From NCBI RefSeq assembly GCF_000735585.1, contig NZ_JNNO01000047.1:62001-126000 (forward strand): DNA of 64,000 nt. The letters are read 5' to 3'. The DNA is from Devosia sp. LC5. GTDB lineage: Bacteria > Pseudomonadota > Alphaproteobacteria > Rhizobiales > Devosiaceae. The notes below the pieces were generated by a model. That model saw nothing but the letters and a program-made list of their open reading frames with translations. It had not been told where the DNA came from and made no database searches. Shown in pieces: positions 50,365-58,408 of this stretch. Position numbers and translations under genes: made by a program. The stretch's first letter is position 1. Every line of letters starts with the position of its first letter.

Positions 50365-51912
50365 ATGAGCCTGCGCGGACCCGAAGCCCTGGCCTCGCTG
50401 GACGAAGCCATGCGCGACATTCGTCGCGAAGAGGACGAAATTTCCAAGCGGCTGGCCCGATCGGGCGAGCGCGTGGGCAAGATCCGCGAGAATGAGGCCG
50501 AATTGTTCCGCCAATTGGCGCAGCTGCGGCTGGATCCTTCTGTCCAGGGCGAGTTGGACGGACGGATTTCGGCGGCCGAAGCCAAGGCCCGCGACATGCT
50601 CAAGGCGCATGCGCAGGATTTGAGCAAGGCCGAGCAGGCGGCGGCCGATATCGATGCGGCTTTGGCCAGGCTGACCGGCGAGCGTGCGGCCGCGCTCAAG
50701 GAATTGGAAGGGCACCAGGCCGAGCTCAAGGCGCTGGGCGACAAACTATCGGCCACCATTGCGCAGGAGCCGGCCTTTGCTGCCAAACGGCAAGCGGCGC
50801 AGGAATTGGCCGATATTGCCAACCAATCCATGCGCAAGACCGAGCAGGCCGAGGCCGACCGCGAAGACAAGGGCAAGCCTTATCGCGACGATCCGCTGTT
50901 CATGTATCTGTGGGAAGCGGGCTACGGCACGTCCAACTATCGGGCCAATAATCTGATCCGCTATTTCGATGGGCTGGTGGCGGGCATTGCCGGCTTTGCC
51001 AAGGCGCGGCCCAATTTTGCCATGCTGAACGAAATCCCGCTGCGGCTGCGCGAACATGCCGAGCGGCAGATCGAAAGCGCCAAGGCGGCTGAGGCCGAAC
51101 TGGAAGCGATGGAAACCGCAGCCATCGACGCGGCGGGCGGCAAGCCGATCCGGGCGGCTTTGGCCAGCGTGCAGGAGCGGATCGACGCCATCGACGCTGA
51201 AATCGTGGCCACCGAAGACCAGCGCGACCAGACTACGCAGGCGCTGGGCGTATTGGCGGAAGGTAATAACCCGGCCTTTGAAAGTGCCCTGGCCGAATTG
51301 GCCAATGCACTGGCGCGCGAGGATATCCAGACGCTGCTGGCCGAGGCGCGGCGGACGCGGACCGGGCAGGACGATACCATCGTCGCCCAGATCGACGATG
51401 CGCGTGCCCGGGCCAAGGACGAGGAAGACGAGACGCGCGACCAGAAGGAGCGGCTCAAGACGCTGGCGGCGCGGCGGCGGGAACTGGAAGATATCCAGTG
51501 GGAATTCAAGAAGCAGCGGTTCGATGATCCGCGCTCCAGCTTCCGCGAGGACCGGCTGGTGGGCGACCTGCTCAACGATTTCCTGCGTGGCGGCATTTCG
51601 GCGGCGTCCTATTGGGACCAGTGGCGGCGCAGCCAGAACTGGAGCAGCTCATCGGAGTGGGGCGGCGGCGCGGGCCTGCCCAATAATGGCCGGCAACGCT
51701 CTAGCACGCCCTGGCCGCAGGGCGGGGGATTCCAATGGCCCGATAGCAGCTTTGGCGGCGGCAGCAGTAGCGGCAAGAACAAGGGCGGCGGCGGCTTTGG
51801 TGGCGGCTGGGGCGGTGGCGCGAGTTCGGGCGGCGGCGGTTTTTCGCGGCCGCGCACCGGGTCGGTTGGCACGCGCAAGCATGGCGGGTTCAAGACCGGC
51901 GGCGGGTTTTAG
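50365..51912 (+). CDS. Long coiled-coil protein with glycine-rich tail, third gene of the three-gene unit
   Basis: The 515-residue protein is of unknown function. Residues 1-150 and 220-400 are strongly charged heptad-type helices (for example ISAAEAKARDMLKAHAQDLS). Between them lies a conserved-looking globular patch, DPLFMYLWEAGYGTSNYRAN. After a helical RLVGDLLNDFLRGGISAAS the last 85 residues are low complexity, rich in Gly, Ser, Trp and Phe (GGGGFGGGWGGG...), and end in KTGGGF. Such tails are seen in TPM-type envelope proteins and in disordered scaffolds. There is no signal peptide, so it is probably cytoplasmic and tethered by the membrane protein before it. A strong terminator follows at 51966. 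Confidence 0.75.
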   Translation: MSLRGPEALASLDEAMRDIRREEDEISKRLARSGERVGKIRENEAELFRQLAQLRLDPSVQGELDGRISAAEAKARDMLKAHAQDLSKAEQAAADIDAALARLTGERAAALKELEGHQAELKALGDKLSATIAQEPAFAAKRQAAQELADIANQSMRKTEQAEADREDKGKPYRDDPLFMYLWEAGYGTSNYRANNLIRYFDGLVAGIAGFAKARPNFAMLNEIPLRLREHAERQIESAKAAEAELEAMETAAIDAAGGKPIRAALASVQERIDAIDAEIVATEDQRDQTTQALGVLAEGNNPAFESALAELANALAREDIQTLLAEARRTRTGQDDTIVAQIDDARARAKDEEDETRDQKERLKTLAARRRELEDIQWEFKKQRFDDPRSSFREDRLVGDLLNDFLRGGISAASYWDQWRRSQNWSSSSEWGGGAGLPNNGRQRSSTPWPQGGGFQWPDSSFGGGSSSGKNKGGGGFGGGWGGGASSGGGGFSRPRTGSVGTRKHGGFKTGGGF

Positions 51913-51965
51913 GGCTGGTGCTTGCGGCGCGCCATTCGAGCGTAGCTCTCATGGCCTTCTCGCCT

Positions 51966-51990
51966 AAAATCGCTCCACTGGAGCGATTTT
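51966..51990. terminator. Bidirectional hairpin terminator after the three-gene unit
   Basis: AAAATCGCTCC (51966-51976) pairs perfectly with GGAGCGATTTT (51980-51990) around ACT. The A/T ends make it usable in both directions, for the three-gene unit on + and the VOC gene on -. Confidence 0.8.
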
Positions 51991-52019
51991 GCCTGCGGCC
52001 GGCTCGAAGCCCTCACCCT

Positions 52020-52044
52020 GAAATTCTGCTGCACGCAGAATTTC
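52020..52044. repeat. Short palindrome GAAATTCTGC-N5-GCAGAATTTC
   Basis: A perfect 10-base inverted repeat around TGCAC, followed by CCCTCTCCCTCAAGTGACGA, which resembles the type C intergenic repeats. It lies with the hairpin at 51966 in the 200-base convergent gap before the VOC gene. Confidence 0.65.
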
Positions 52045-52113
52045 TGTCCCTCTCCCTCAAGTGACGAGGGTTGGCTCGGTGGCTTGCGTATCTCGCGCCC
52101 ATCCACTCCCCGA

Positions 52114-52512
52114 TCAATTGACCGGCGGGGAGGCCATCAGTTCCCAGACATTGCCTTCGGTGTCTTCGAAATAGGCGGAATAGCCCCATTCCGATTGGGT
52201 GCCGGGGGTGATGACCGAGCCGCCGGCGACCAGGACGCGGTCGAGGATGGCATCGACGGCTTCGGCGCTGTCGGCCTTGTGGCTGAGTACGAAGCCGGGT
52301 GTGCCGGGCACGGCGACATCCTTGCCGGCGGTCTGGGCGATCTGTTCGCGCGAGAACAGCACGAAGGAAAAGGCGTCGTCGAAGAAGAAGGCGACGTGAT
52401 CCTCCCCTGCCCCGATCTGCTCATCGGCAATTTCGAACAGGGCGCGATAGAAGGCGAAGGCGCGCTCCAGGTCATCGACGCCGATGGTGATGATGGAAAT
52501 CGACGGCTTCAT
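52114..52512 (-). CDS. VOC family protein
   Basis: The 132-residue protein belongs to the vicinal-oxygen-chelate superfamily (glyoxalase/bleomycin-resistance/dioxygenase fold). It starts SISIITIGVDDLERAFAFYR, with a paired beta-alpha-beta module, contains DHVAFFFDDAFSFVLFSREQ, and ends GYSAYFEDTEGNVWELMASP. The C-terminal glutamate is a typical metal ligand, while the first histidine of glyoxalase I is replaced by Ile/Thr, so it is not a classical glyoxalase. Function unknown. GGAG is well placed upstream of ATG 52512. It follows the SCO gene on the same strand. Confidence 0.85.
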   Translation of the reverse strand: MKPSISIITIGVDDLERAFAFYRALFEIADEQIGAGEDHVAFFFDDAFSFVLFSREQIAQTAGKDVAVPGTPGFVLSHKADSAEAVDAILDRVLVAGGSVITPGTQSEWGYSAYFEDTEGNVWELMASPPVN

Positions 52513-52575
52513 GGGGCGGCTCCGATTGTTCAGCATGAACGCCCGGCCGAAAGGGGATCGGCCGGGCGATAGGGA

Positions 52576-53178
52576 TCAGGACTTTGCCAGCAGATTGCGC
52601 AGCTTGCCAATGGCGGTGGCGCTGTCCTCGCCATAGGCGATGGTGCCCTGGAACTCGCCCTTGGTATCGAGCAGGAAGACCGAGGCGGTGTGATCCATGG
52701 TGTAGTCATCGCCTTCGAGCGGCACCTTGGCGGCATAGACGCCCCAGGCCTTGACGATCTTGGCGATTTCTTCCGGGCTGCCGGTGACCCCGGTGATGCG
52801 ATCGGAGACCCAGCTGACATAGTCGCCGAGGATTTCGGGCGTGTCGCGCTCGGGATCGACGGTGACGAAATAGGCCTGCAGGTTTTTACCCTCATCGCCC
52901 AGGGCTTCGAACCAGGTGGACATTTCGGCCATGGTGGTGGGGCACACTTCGGGGCAATGGGTGAAGCCGAAGAACAGTGCCGAAGGATGGCCCTGGAACA
53001 TGGTCTGATCGACGGGCCGGCCGCGCTGATCGACCAGCGAATAAGTGCCCCCGCCAAAGCCGGCCGAGGCGGTGGCGGCGGAGCCGGGCTGGCGCAGCAG
53101 GAAGGTGGCGCCGGCCAGAATGACGGCCATGACGGCGATGCCAGCCCAGAGCCAGATGCGGATGGTTTTAAGGGTCAT
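52576..53178 (-). CDS. SCO family copper chaperone
   Basis: SCO (SenC/PrrC) proteins deliver copper to the CuA site of cytochrome c oxidase or act as thiol reductants. The 200-residue protein has an N-terminal membrane anchor (LWAGIAVMAVILAGATFLL) and a thioredoxin-like domain. The domain carries the copper ligands CPEVCP (Cys75 and Cys79) and a distal histidine in DDYTMDHTASVFLLD. FVTVDPERDTPEILGDYV is a family landmark. It begins eight bases after the PCu(A)C gene ends, so copper acquisition and delivery are co-expressed. ATG 53178 was preferred over 53190 by position of the anchor. Confidence 0.93.
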   Translation of the reverse strand: MTLKTIRIWLWAGIAVMAVILAGATFLLRQPGSAATASAGFGGGTYSLVDQRGRPVDQTMFQGHPSALFFGFTHCPEVCPTTMAEMSTWFEALGDEGKNLQAYFVTVDPERDTPEILGDYVSWVSDRITGVTGSPEEIAKIVKAWGVYAAKVPLEGDDYTMDHTASVFLLDTKGEFQGTIAYGEDSATAIGKLRNLLAKS

Positions 53179-53186
53179 GATGAACC

Positions 53187-53672
53187 TCAATGACCAGCGT
53201 GATCGGCGGGCGCGCCGGCGGCAGCCCCCAGCACCGGCAGCGCGAGTTCGACCGTCCCGGCCTTTTCAAAGGTCAGTCTCACCGGCACGGTTTCGCCTTC
53301 GACGAAGCGCTGGGTGATGCCCATGAACATCAGGTGGAAGCCGCCGGGGGAGAGGGTGACGGTTTCGCCCGGGCCGATTTGCAGGCCATCGGAGAGCTTG
53401 CGCATTTTCATGACGTCGCCCTGCATGGCCATTTCGTGGATCTGCACATCGGGGGAAGCGGGCGAGGTGACCGAGACGAGGCGATCGGCCTCGGCGCCGG
53501 TATTTTCGATGGTCATGAAGCCGCCGCCAACCGGAGCGTTGGGCAAGGTGGCGCGGCTGAAGGGTTGGGAAATGTTGATGGGGCCCAGATGGGTGGTGCC
53601 GTCATGGGCGAAAGCGGGGACGGAAAGGGCGAGAATGGCCGCGAGGGCGGCGGAGAACAGATTACGGATCAT
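53187..53672 (-). CDS. Periplasmic copper chaperone PCu(A)C
   Basis: PCu(A)C binds Cu(I) in the periplasm and passes it to SCO or directly to the oxidase. The 161-residue protein has a signal peptide (LFSAALAAILALSVPAFA) followed by HDGTTHLGPINISQPFSRAT. The conserved copper site consists of the His/Met residues in VQIHEMAMQGDVMKMRKL and PGGFHLMFMGIT. The C-terminus ends in HAGH and might add a histidine ligand. It lies between the DUF2946-like gene and SCO. Confidence 0.93.
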   Translation of the reverse strand: MIRNLFSAALAAILALSVPAFAHDGTTHLGPINISQPFSRATLPNAPVGGGFMTIENTGAEADRLVSVTSPASPDVQIHEMAMQGDVMKMRKLSDGLQIGPGETVTLSPGGFHLMFMGITQRFVEGETVPVRLTFEKAGTVELALPVLGAAAGAPADHAGH

Positions 53673-53726
53673 GATGTGGGTTTTCCGGAAAAAAGATCAG
53701 CTGATTGGCCTCGAAGGGCAGGTCGA

Positions 53727-54119
53727 TCAAAGCTGGACCGGAGGCGCCCTTGGTCCGCCCGGCGCCGTTTGGCGCGGCAGGAGAATTTTTGCCTGTTGGG
53801 TGATGCCGGTGGGGACGGCAGCGACGATGGATGCGCCCAGATCAATGCTGGCGAGCGTGGGCAGGACCAGGTCGTTCTTGCCGATGCCGGCGGCGGGGCA
53901 TTTGGCGATTGTGACGTCATTGTCGCCGCTGGTGTCATTTGCGGTGCACAGTACCCAGCCGGTAGTGGTCGTCTCGTAGCCGAGCCTGGCGAAATCGAGC
54001 TGGCTGGCGCGGACCTGGTGCAGCGGGGCCAGAATGGTCAGCAAATAGAGGGCCAAGACGGCCAGGGCCGTTCCGAACTCTCTTGCCATGCTGCGCCGCT
54101 GGATCATGGTTTCACTCAT
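53727..54119 (-). CDS. DUF2946-like secreted protein
   Basis: The 130-residue protein has an N-terminal signal or anchor (EFGTALAVLALYLLTILAPL), then two cysteines (WVLCTANDTSG and AKCPAAGIG) and a Pro/Arg-rich C-terminus (GGPRAPPVQL). The layout is like DUF2946, a family often beside copper-handling genes in alphaproteobacteria. The exact CPxC motif of many DUF2946 members is reduced to CPAA here, so the call is tentative. It lies 54 bases upstream of PCu(A)C on the same strand, consistent with a shared role in copper. Confidence 0.65.
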   Translation of the reverse strand: MSETMIQRRSMAREFGTALAVLALYLLTILAPLHQVRASQLDFARLGYETTTTGWVLCTANDTSGDNDVTIAKCPAAGIGKNDLVLPTLASIDLGASIVAAVPTGITQQAKILLPRQTAPGGPRAPPVQL

Positions 54120-54177
54120 AAGGCCGCCTGGGCGGGGGCGAAAGAGCTTTAGTGTCGCAATGGTGTTTGGGGGTTGC

Positions 54178-54205
54178 CCTCCCTCCCCCTTGAGGGGAGG
54201 GAGGC
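54178..54205. repeat. C/G-rich hairpin, type C-like
   Basis: CCCTCCCC (from about 54180) pairs with GGGGAGGG around TTGA. It lies between the LysR stop and the DUF2946-like gene and resembles the CTCCCCTTGAGGGAG core of the type C repeats. Confidence 0.55.
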
Positions 54206-54225
54206 GAAAACCGAGAATACTTCAG

Positions 54226-55137
54226 TTAAACGGCGGGGGAGTACGTTTCGCTGCACAGCGCGATGAAACTCTTCATGGCGGCGGAGAGGGGGCTGGACTT
54301 GCGACGGGCGACGAGCAATTGGCGCAGGGCCCAAGGCTCGGCGAGGGGGGCGCAGACCAGGTCCGTGCCGGCGAGGAGATGCAGGCTCGTGGAACGCAGG
54401 AACCCGATGCCGAAGCCGGCTTCGACCATGCGGACCAGGGCGGGAAAGCTCTCGACGCGCACGCTTTCCTCGAAGGGCTTGCCGGCCTTGGTGGCGGCGT
54501 CGCCCAGGAGGCGATCGAGCGAGCCGGCATGATGGCTGCCGACAATGGGGTGGCTCAGCACCGCTGCAAAGGCAATGTCCTTGCGCGGTTCGATGCGGGC
54601 GGCAAGGGGATGATCGGGCGGGGCGAGCACCCAGACGCGGTCATCCTCGAAGGCTTTGATTTCAAAGCGGGTGAAATCGTAATTGTCGGAGACGATGGCG
54701 ATATCCGCCCTGCCCTCGTCGAGCGCCACGAGGCCCTTGGCCGCGCCCATTTCCTGGATGTCGAGGGCGATGCCGGGATGTTTGATTGCATAGCGAGCCA
54801 GCAATTCGGGGAGCCGTCCGGTGAGCGCGGCGCTGGTGCAGGCCAGGCGCAGGCTGCCGCGCTGGCCGGAGCCGAAATCGGCCATGACGGCATCGAGATC
54901 GGCAATGGCGCGCAGCACATTGCGGCAGCCTTCGGCATAGGCGGCGCCGGCCGTGGTGAGCTTGACGCCATGGGCGGAGCGATCGAACAGCACCACGCCC
55001 AGCCGGCTTTCGAGATCGGACACGCGCCGGCTGACTGCTGAGGTCGCAATACCCTCGCGCTCGGCCGCGCGGCCAATGGAGCCGGTTTCCGCCAATAGCA
55101 GGATGAGGCGCGCGGTGACGCTATCGAATGGTGCCAT
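54226..55137 (-). CDS. LysR-family transcriptional regulator
   Basis: The 303-residue protein has the LysR helix-turn-helix at its N-terminus (ARLILLLAETGSIGRAAERE, GIATSAVSRRVSDLESRLGV, LFDRSAHGVKLTTAG). A periplasmic-binding-like effector domain follows. The effector is not predictable. ATG 55137 has GGGGAG five bases upstream; the longer frame is not supported. The TauE/SafE-type exporter gene lies immediately upstream on the same strand, 42 bases away, and is the most likely target or partner by proximity. It reads towards the copper genes, but a repeat separates them. Confidence 0.92.
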   Translation of the reverse strand: MAPFDSVTARLILLLAETGSIGRAAEREGIATSAVSRRVSDLESRLGVVLFDRSAHGVKLTTAGAAYAEGCRNVLRAIADLDAVMADFGSGQRGSLRLACTSAALTGRLPELLARYAIKHPGIALDIQEMGAAKGLVALDEGRADIAIVSDNYDFTRFEIKAFEDDRVWVLAPPDHPLAARIEPRKDIAFAAVLSHPIVGSHHAGSLDRLLGDAATKAGKPFEESVRVESFPALVRMVEAGFGIGFLRSTSLHLLAGTDLVCAPLAEPWALRQLLVARRKSSPLSAAMKSFIALCSETYSPAV

Positions 55138-55179
55138 GTCATCTCCCCAGATCGGCGGCACCATAACCACACTTGGTCC

Positions 55180-55917
55180 TTAGATCACGAGCAAGATGCC
55201 GCGGGTCAGATAGAAAATGCCGATGGCGGTGACGATCAGGCGGGTCCAGCGCTTGAAATTGGCGTCGGTGAGGTGCTGCAGGACCCAGTGGCCGGCGCTG
55301 GTGCCGGCAATGGCGAAGGGCGCGGCCAGCGCCACGGCGGCCCATTCGGTCGGGGCCAGCACCATGGCAGCGTTCCAGTAGAAAATGATCTTGCCGGCAT
55401 GATTGACCACCTGGGCGGCGGCCTTGGTGGCGATGATGGTGCGCCGGTCCATGGGCGTCCGGATGAAGAACATGTCGATGGTTGGACCGGCCACGCCGAC
55501 GGCCAGATTAATGCCACCGCCGAGAAAGCCGCAGATGAAAGCGTGATGGGGCTTGGACGCATCGAGCGCCAGCCAGGATTGGGGAATCCAGAGCAGGATG
55601 GGCAGCACGCCGATGGTGATGCAGACGGTGGCGAGATCAGGTGTATAGCGGACGATGAAGAGGATGGCGGCGGCGGTCAGCAGGCCCAGCGTCATGATGG
55701 CCAGCACGCGCCAATCGATATAGGCGCGGGAGAAGAAGGCGCGCGAGCCATTGGCGATGAGCTGGATGATGCCCTGGACGGCAATGGCGGTGCCCACCGG
55801 CAGGACGAGCAGGAAAATGCCGAGCAGGATCAACCCGCCGGCCATGCCGAAAATGCCCGATATCATCGATGTTGCAAACACCGCCACCAGCAAGGCGGCG
55901 CCAACGAGAAGACTCAT
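55180..55917 (-). CDS. TSUP (TauE/SafE) family membrane exporter
   Basis: The 245-residue inner-membrane protein has about eight hydrophobic segments, with the two TSUP half-repeats: SMISGIFGMAGGLILLGIFL and GFLGGGINLAVGVAGPTIDM. Family members export sulfite, sulfoacetate or other small anions. A GxGGG-type substrate region is present in both repeats. It precedes the LysR gene by 42 bases on the same strand. The substrate cannot be told from sequence. The gap upstream (55918-56120) holds no gene I can support. Confidence 0.9.
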   Translation of the reverse strand: MSLLVGAALLVAVFATSMISGIFGMAGGLILLGIFLLVLPVGTAIAVQGIIQLIANGSRAFFSRAYIDWRVLAIMTLGLLTAAAILFIVRYTPDLATVCITIGVLPILLWIPQSWLALDASKPHHAFICGFLGGGINLAVGVAGPTIDMFFIRTPMDRRTIIATKAAAQVVNHAGKIIFYWNAAMVLAPTEWAAVALAAPFAIAGTSAGHWVLQHLTDANFKRWTRLIVTAIGIFYLTRGILLVI

Positions 55918-56120
55918 CTGACTTTCCCCAATCTGGCACTGTCATGCGCTGATCGCTGACGTGGCGCCATGACGGATGCGGCAAGAGGGGATGCCCATGA
56001 CAAAGCGCCGCCTGTGCCGCGGTTATCGAAGAAACGAACAGACCCCGAGACGGCTTTCGCCTCGTGATGGAGATGGAAACCTGGCTTGGGGAGACGCAGG
56101 GCTGGCCTTGGGGTTTACCC

Positions 56121-56465
56121 TCACCCCAGCCCCAATTCGGCCCGCAGCTTGCGCGTCAGCCGCAATGCCACCAGCCGATGCGCCTCGGTGAGATAGGCCT
56201 TGATCTCATCCTCGCTCAGCGGCGCGCCGGCGCTGAGGGCCACCCAGCCCGCCCGCGCCAGATAGGGGGCCGGCCGGATCCCCTCCAGTTCGGTCAGCAG
56301 CTCATAGGCCATGTCCGACACCTTGAGCCACACCTCACCGGGATCGCTATTGAGCAGCGCAAATATCTTGCCGCCGACCTTGCCGACCGAAGCATTGCCC
56401 CATTGGTGCACCAGCGTAGTGCTGGGCAGGCTCAAAATGAACGCCTCAAAAGCGGCGCGCTGCAT
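56121..56465 (-). CDS. MmcQ/YjbR-type protein
   Basis: The protein (114 residues from ATG 56465) fits the MmcQ/YjbR family, which has a CyaY-like fold and has been described as DNA-binding. FEAFILSLPSTTLVHQWGNA resembles the family opening, and VGGKIFALLNSDPGEVWLKV, YLARAGWVALSAGAPLSEDE and the C-terminal helix SEDEIKAYLTEAHRLVALRL fit the pattern. The start has no good ribosome binding site, and a start up to 10 codons upstream is possible. A hairpin terminator precedes the gene on its own strand (56507-56547), which belongs to msrA. Confidence 0.82.
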   Translation of the reverse strand: MQRAAFEAFILSLPSTTLVHQWGNASVGKVGGKIFALLNSDPGEVWLKVSDMAYELLTELEGIRPAPYLARAGWVALSAGAPLSEDEIKAYLTEAHRLVALRLTRKLRAELGLG

Positions 56466-56506
56466 GATGGGGGGAAAGGTGATGCTCAATGCTAACAGTC
56501 CGCCAA

Positions 56507-56547
56507 CCAAAACGCCGATCCAGTGACCCGGATCGGCGTTTTTTTGC
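56507..56547. terminator. Hairpin terminator between msrA and the MmcQ-like gene
   Basis: AACGCCGATCC (56511-56521) pairs perfectly with GGATCGGCGTT (56530-56540). The plus strand continues with TTTTTTT, and the minus strand with TTGGTTGG. It most likely ends msrA transcription on -, although the U-tract is better on +. Confidence 0.8.
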
Positions 56548-56564
56548 ACTTAGGAGCCGTCGCC

Positions 56565-57227
56565 TTATTCGGCGGCGGCTGTTACGCCCGTCCCGATCGG
56601 ACAGGACACGCCGGTGCCCTGCAATCCGCAATAGCCGTTCGGATTCTTGGCCAGATATTGCTGGTGATAAGTTTCTGCATAATAAAATTCCCCGGCCGGG
56701 GATATCTCGGTGGTGATGGCGCCCAGCCCCCGTGCCCGCAACGCGTCCTGATAGGCTTGCTTGCTGGCCGCGACGGCAGCCGCCTGTTCGGGTGTCGTGG
56801 TATAGAGGGCCGAGCGATATTGCGTGCCCACATCATTGCCCTGCCGCATGCCTTCGGTGGGATTATGCTCCTCCCAGAAGGTCTTGAGCAGCGCCTCGAG
56901 GCTGATCGCCTTGGGATCGTACACCACCTTGACCGCCTCGGTATGCCCGGTCTGGCCCGAGCACACCTCTTCATAGGTCGGATTGGGGGTCGAGCCGCCC
57001 TGATAGCCCACGGCGGTCACGATCACGCCCGGCAATTGCCAGAACAGCCGCTCGGCGCCCCAGAAGCAGCCCAGGCCGAAATAGATGGTTTCAGCGCCTG
57101 CGGGATAGGGACCCTTTAGCGCTGCACCATTGACAAAATGCTCAGCTGCCACGGGCATTTGCGTCGCGCGGCCCGGCAGGGCCTCGGCAGCGGAGGGGAT
57201 GGTCGCCGGCTTGGATTTGAAGAACAT
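56565..57227 (-). CDS. msrA: Peptide-methionine (S)-S-oxide reductase
   Basis: MsrA repairs S-epimer methionine sulfoxide in proteins. The 220-residue protein has the catalytic GCFWG with Cys54 and the family blocks [31 protein letters not shown] and the resolving-cysteine region near [17 protein letters not shown]. It is slightly longer than average at the N-terminus. ATG 57227 has AAAGGAA seven bases upstream; an ATG at 57245 is in frame but weaker. A terminator lies 18 bases after its stop. Confidence 0.96.
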   Translation of the reverse strand: MFFKSKPATIPSAAEALPGRATQMPVAAEHFVNGAALKGPYPAGAETIYFGLGCFWGAERLFWQLPGVIVTAVGYQGGSTPNPTYEEVCSGQTGHTEAVKVVYDPKAISLEALLKTFWEEHNPTEGMRQGNDVGTQYRSALYTTTPEQAAAVAASKQAYQDALRARGLGAITTEISPAGEFYYAETYHQQYLAKNPNGYCGLQGTGVSCPIGTGVTAAAE

Positions 57228-57255
57228 CGAGTGCTTTCCTTTCATGCCAAATGGG

Positions 57256-57579
57256 TCAGATCTGGTCTTGCCGCACGAAGCGTTCGCGCCGGGGGGTGCG
57301 CCCGGCCAGCGCCAGCACGATGCCGGGCACGCCGAACACGGCAAAGGCCGGATAGGTCAGCAGTGCGTCGAGCGCCCGCTCCAGCAGCTCGGCAAAGAAC
57401 CGGCTATCCAGAAACGCCCGCACGACGCCAAGGCTTGGCGCATGCAGGCTGGTCCAGGCATCGGCGAGGCTGGTGAACATCACTTCATTGGCGCCCAGCG
57501 AGCGGGTGCCGTCGATAACCAGCAGAACCAGCGCCAGGCCGATCAGCCAGGTGCCGGTAATTCTCAAGATCAGCCGCAT
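57256..57579 (-). CDS. Hypothetical small membrane protein
   Basis: The protein (107 residues from ATG 57579) is of unknown function. It has an N-terminal hydrophobic helix ([20 protein letters not shown]), a central amphipathic stretch ([20 protein letters not shown]) and a second hydrophobic helix ([20 protein letters not shown]), ending in a basic tail ([14 protein letters not shown]). GGGA is six bases upstream of the ATG. It lies 28 bases upstream of msrA on the same strand, so the two are probably co-transcribed. Similar two-helix proteins of Hyphomicrobiales are usually annotated only as hypothetical. Confidence 0.75.
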   Translation of the reverse strand: MRLILRITGTWLIGLALVLLVIDGTRSLGANEVMFTSLADAWTSLHAPSLGVVRAFLDSRFFAELLERALDALLTYPAFAVFGVPGIVLALAGRTPRRERFVRQDQI

Positions 57580-57822
57580 TCCCATTCCCTGTGCTGGACG
57601 GGGATAAGGCGTGGCCAACCTACCCGTTCCTCCCGCGCACAAGGTTTGTTGTGCCATGCCCACGGGCCTGCCCACAAGATAGGAATGCCTGGGCAAAAAA
57701 CAATCGTCATCTCTTTGACGTGATCCCTTGCGCCCAGGCCGCTGATAAGTATATTGCGCCTCGCTCGCGTCGGCCCACCAGCCGGCCCCTCCGGCGATTC
57801 CAGCCCGGGGATAAGGCGATGC

Positions 57823-57912
57823 GGAGAGATGGCCGAGTGGTCGAAGGCGCACGCCTGGAAAGTGTGTAGGCGGGGAACCGTCTCAAGGGTTCGAATCCCT
57901 TTCTCTCCGCCA
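57823..57912 (+). tRNA. tRNA-Ser, anticodon GGA
   Basis: The 90-base sequence folds as a class II tRNA. The acceptor arm GGAGAGA pairs with TCTCTCC, with a G discriminator and an encoded CCA. The D-arm is GGCCGAGTGG. The anticodon stem CACGC/GTGTG encloses the loop CTGGAAA with anticodon GGA. The long variable arm and the T-arm GGTTCGAATCC are present. It reads UCC and UCU serine codons. Confidence 0.96.
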
Positions 57913-58066
57913 TTTCCAAGTCATTGACATCGTTAGGTGATTTTCCGGGCAGTAGCGGTCTGCTGCCGTAGCGCGCCCGGCTTGGCCGCTGCGTATCGTC
58001 CTCCAATGGAACCGGCTGCCCGCCCACGCGGTTTATGCAAAGCCGAGGATGAGGGGGGCGGGATCA

Positions 58067-58369
58067 ATGAACATCGCGAACCTGCAGTTGGAAGGTCTTT
58101 ATATTGCTCTGGCTGCCATCAATGATGCGCTGGTGGAGAAGGGTGCGTTGAGCCGGGACGAAATGAGCCTGGCATTGCGCCGCGCCGAGCAGATAGCGGT
58201 GGGGGACGAGCGTATGGACGAGCTCAGCAGCGCCGAACGCGAGGCCGTGGCTTTTGCGCCCAGGCTGCTCCTGCTGGCCAATGACCGGGCCGCTTCGGGC
58301 CCGGCCAGTTTTTCCGAGCTGGCACGCTTGGTCGGACAGACCAAGCGACCGCATCCCGATCAGCTATAG
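58067..58369 (+). CDS. Conserved hypothetical protein of Hyphomicrobiales
   Basis: The 100-residue cytoplasmic protein begins MNIANLQLEGLYIALAAIND and continues ALVEKGALSRDEMSLALRRA. It has a central ELSSAEREAVAFAPRLLLLA and a C-terminal FSELARLVGQTKRPHPDQL. I recall near-identical layouts in rhizobia and relatives annotated as conserved hypothetical, so it is probably a real gene, but no function is known to me. GGGA lies just upstream of the ATG at 58067. It follows tRNA-Ser by about 150 bases and points at the tet gene on the other strand. Confidence 0.78.
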   Translation: MNIANLQLEGLYIALAAINDALVEKGALSRDEMSLALRRAEQIAVGDERMDELSSAEREAVAFAPRLLLLANDRAASGPASFSELARLVGQTKRPHPDQL

Positions 58370-58408
58370 GACGTTCACCGGACCAGCACCGCCGGCAAGT
58401 GTCCTGCG

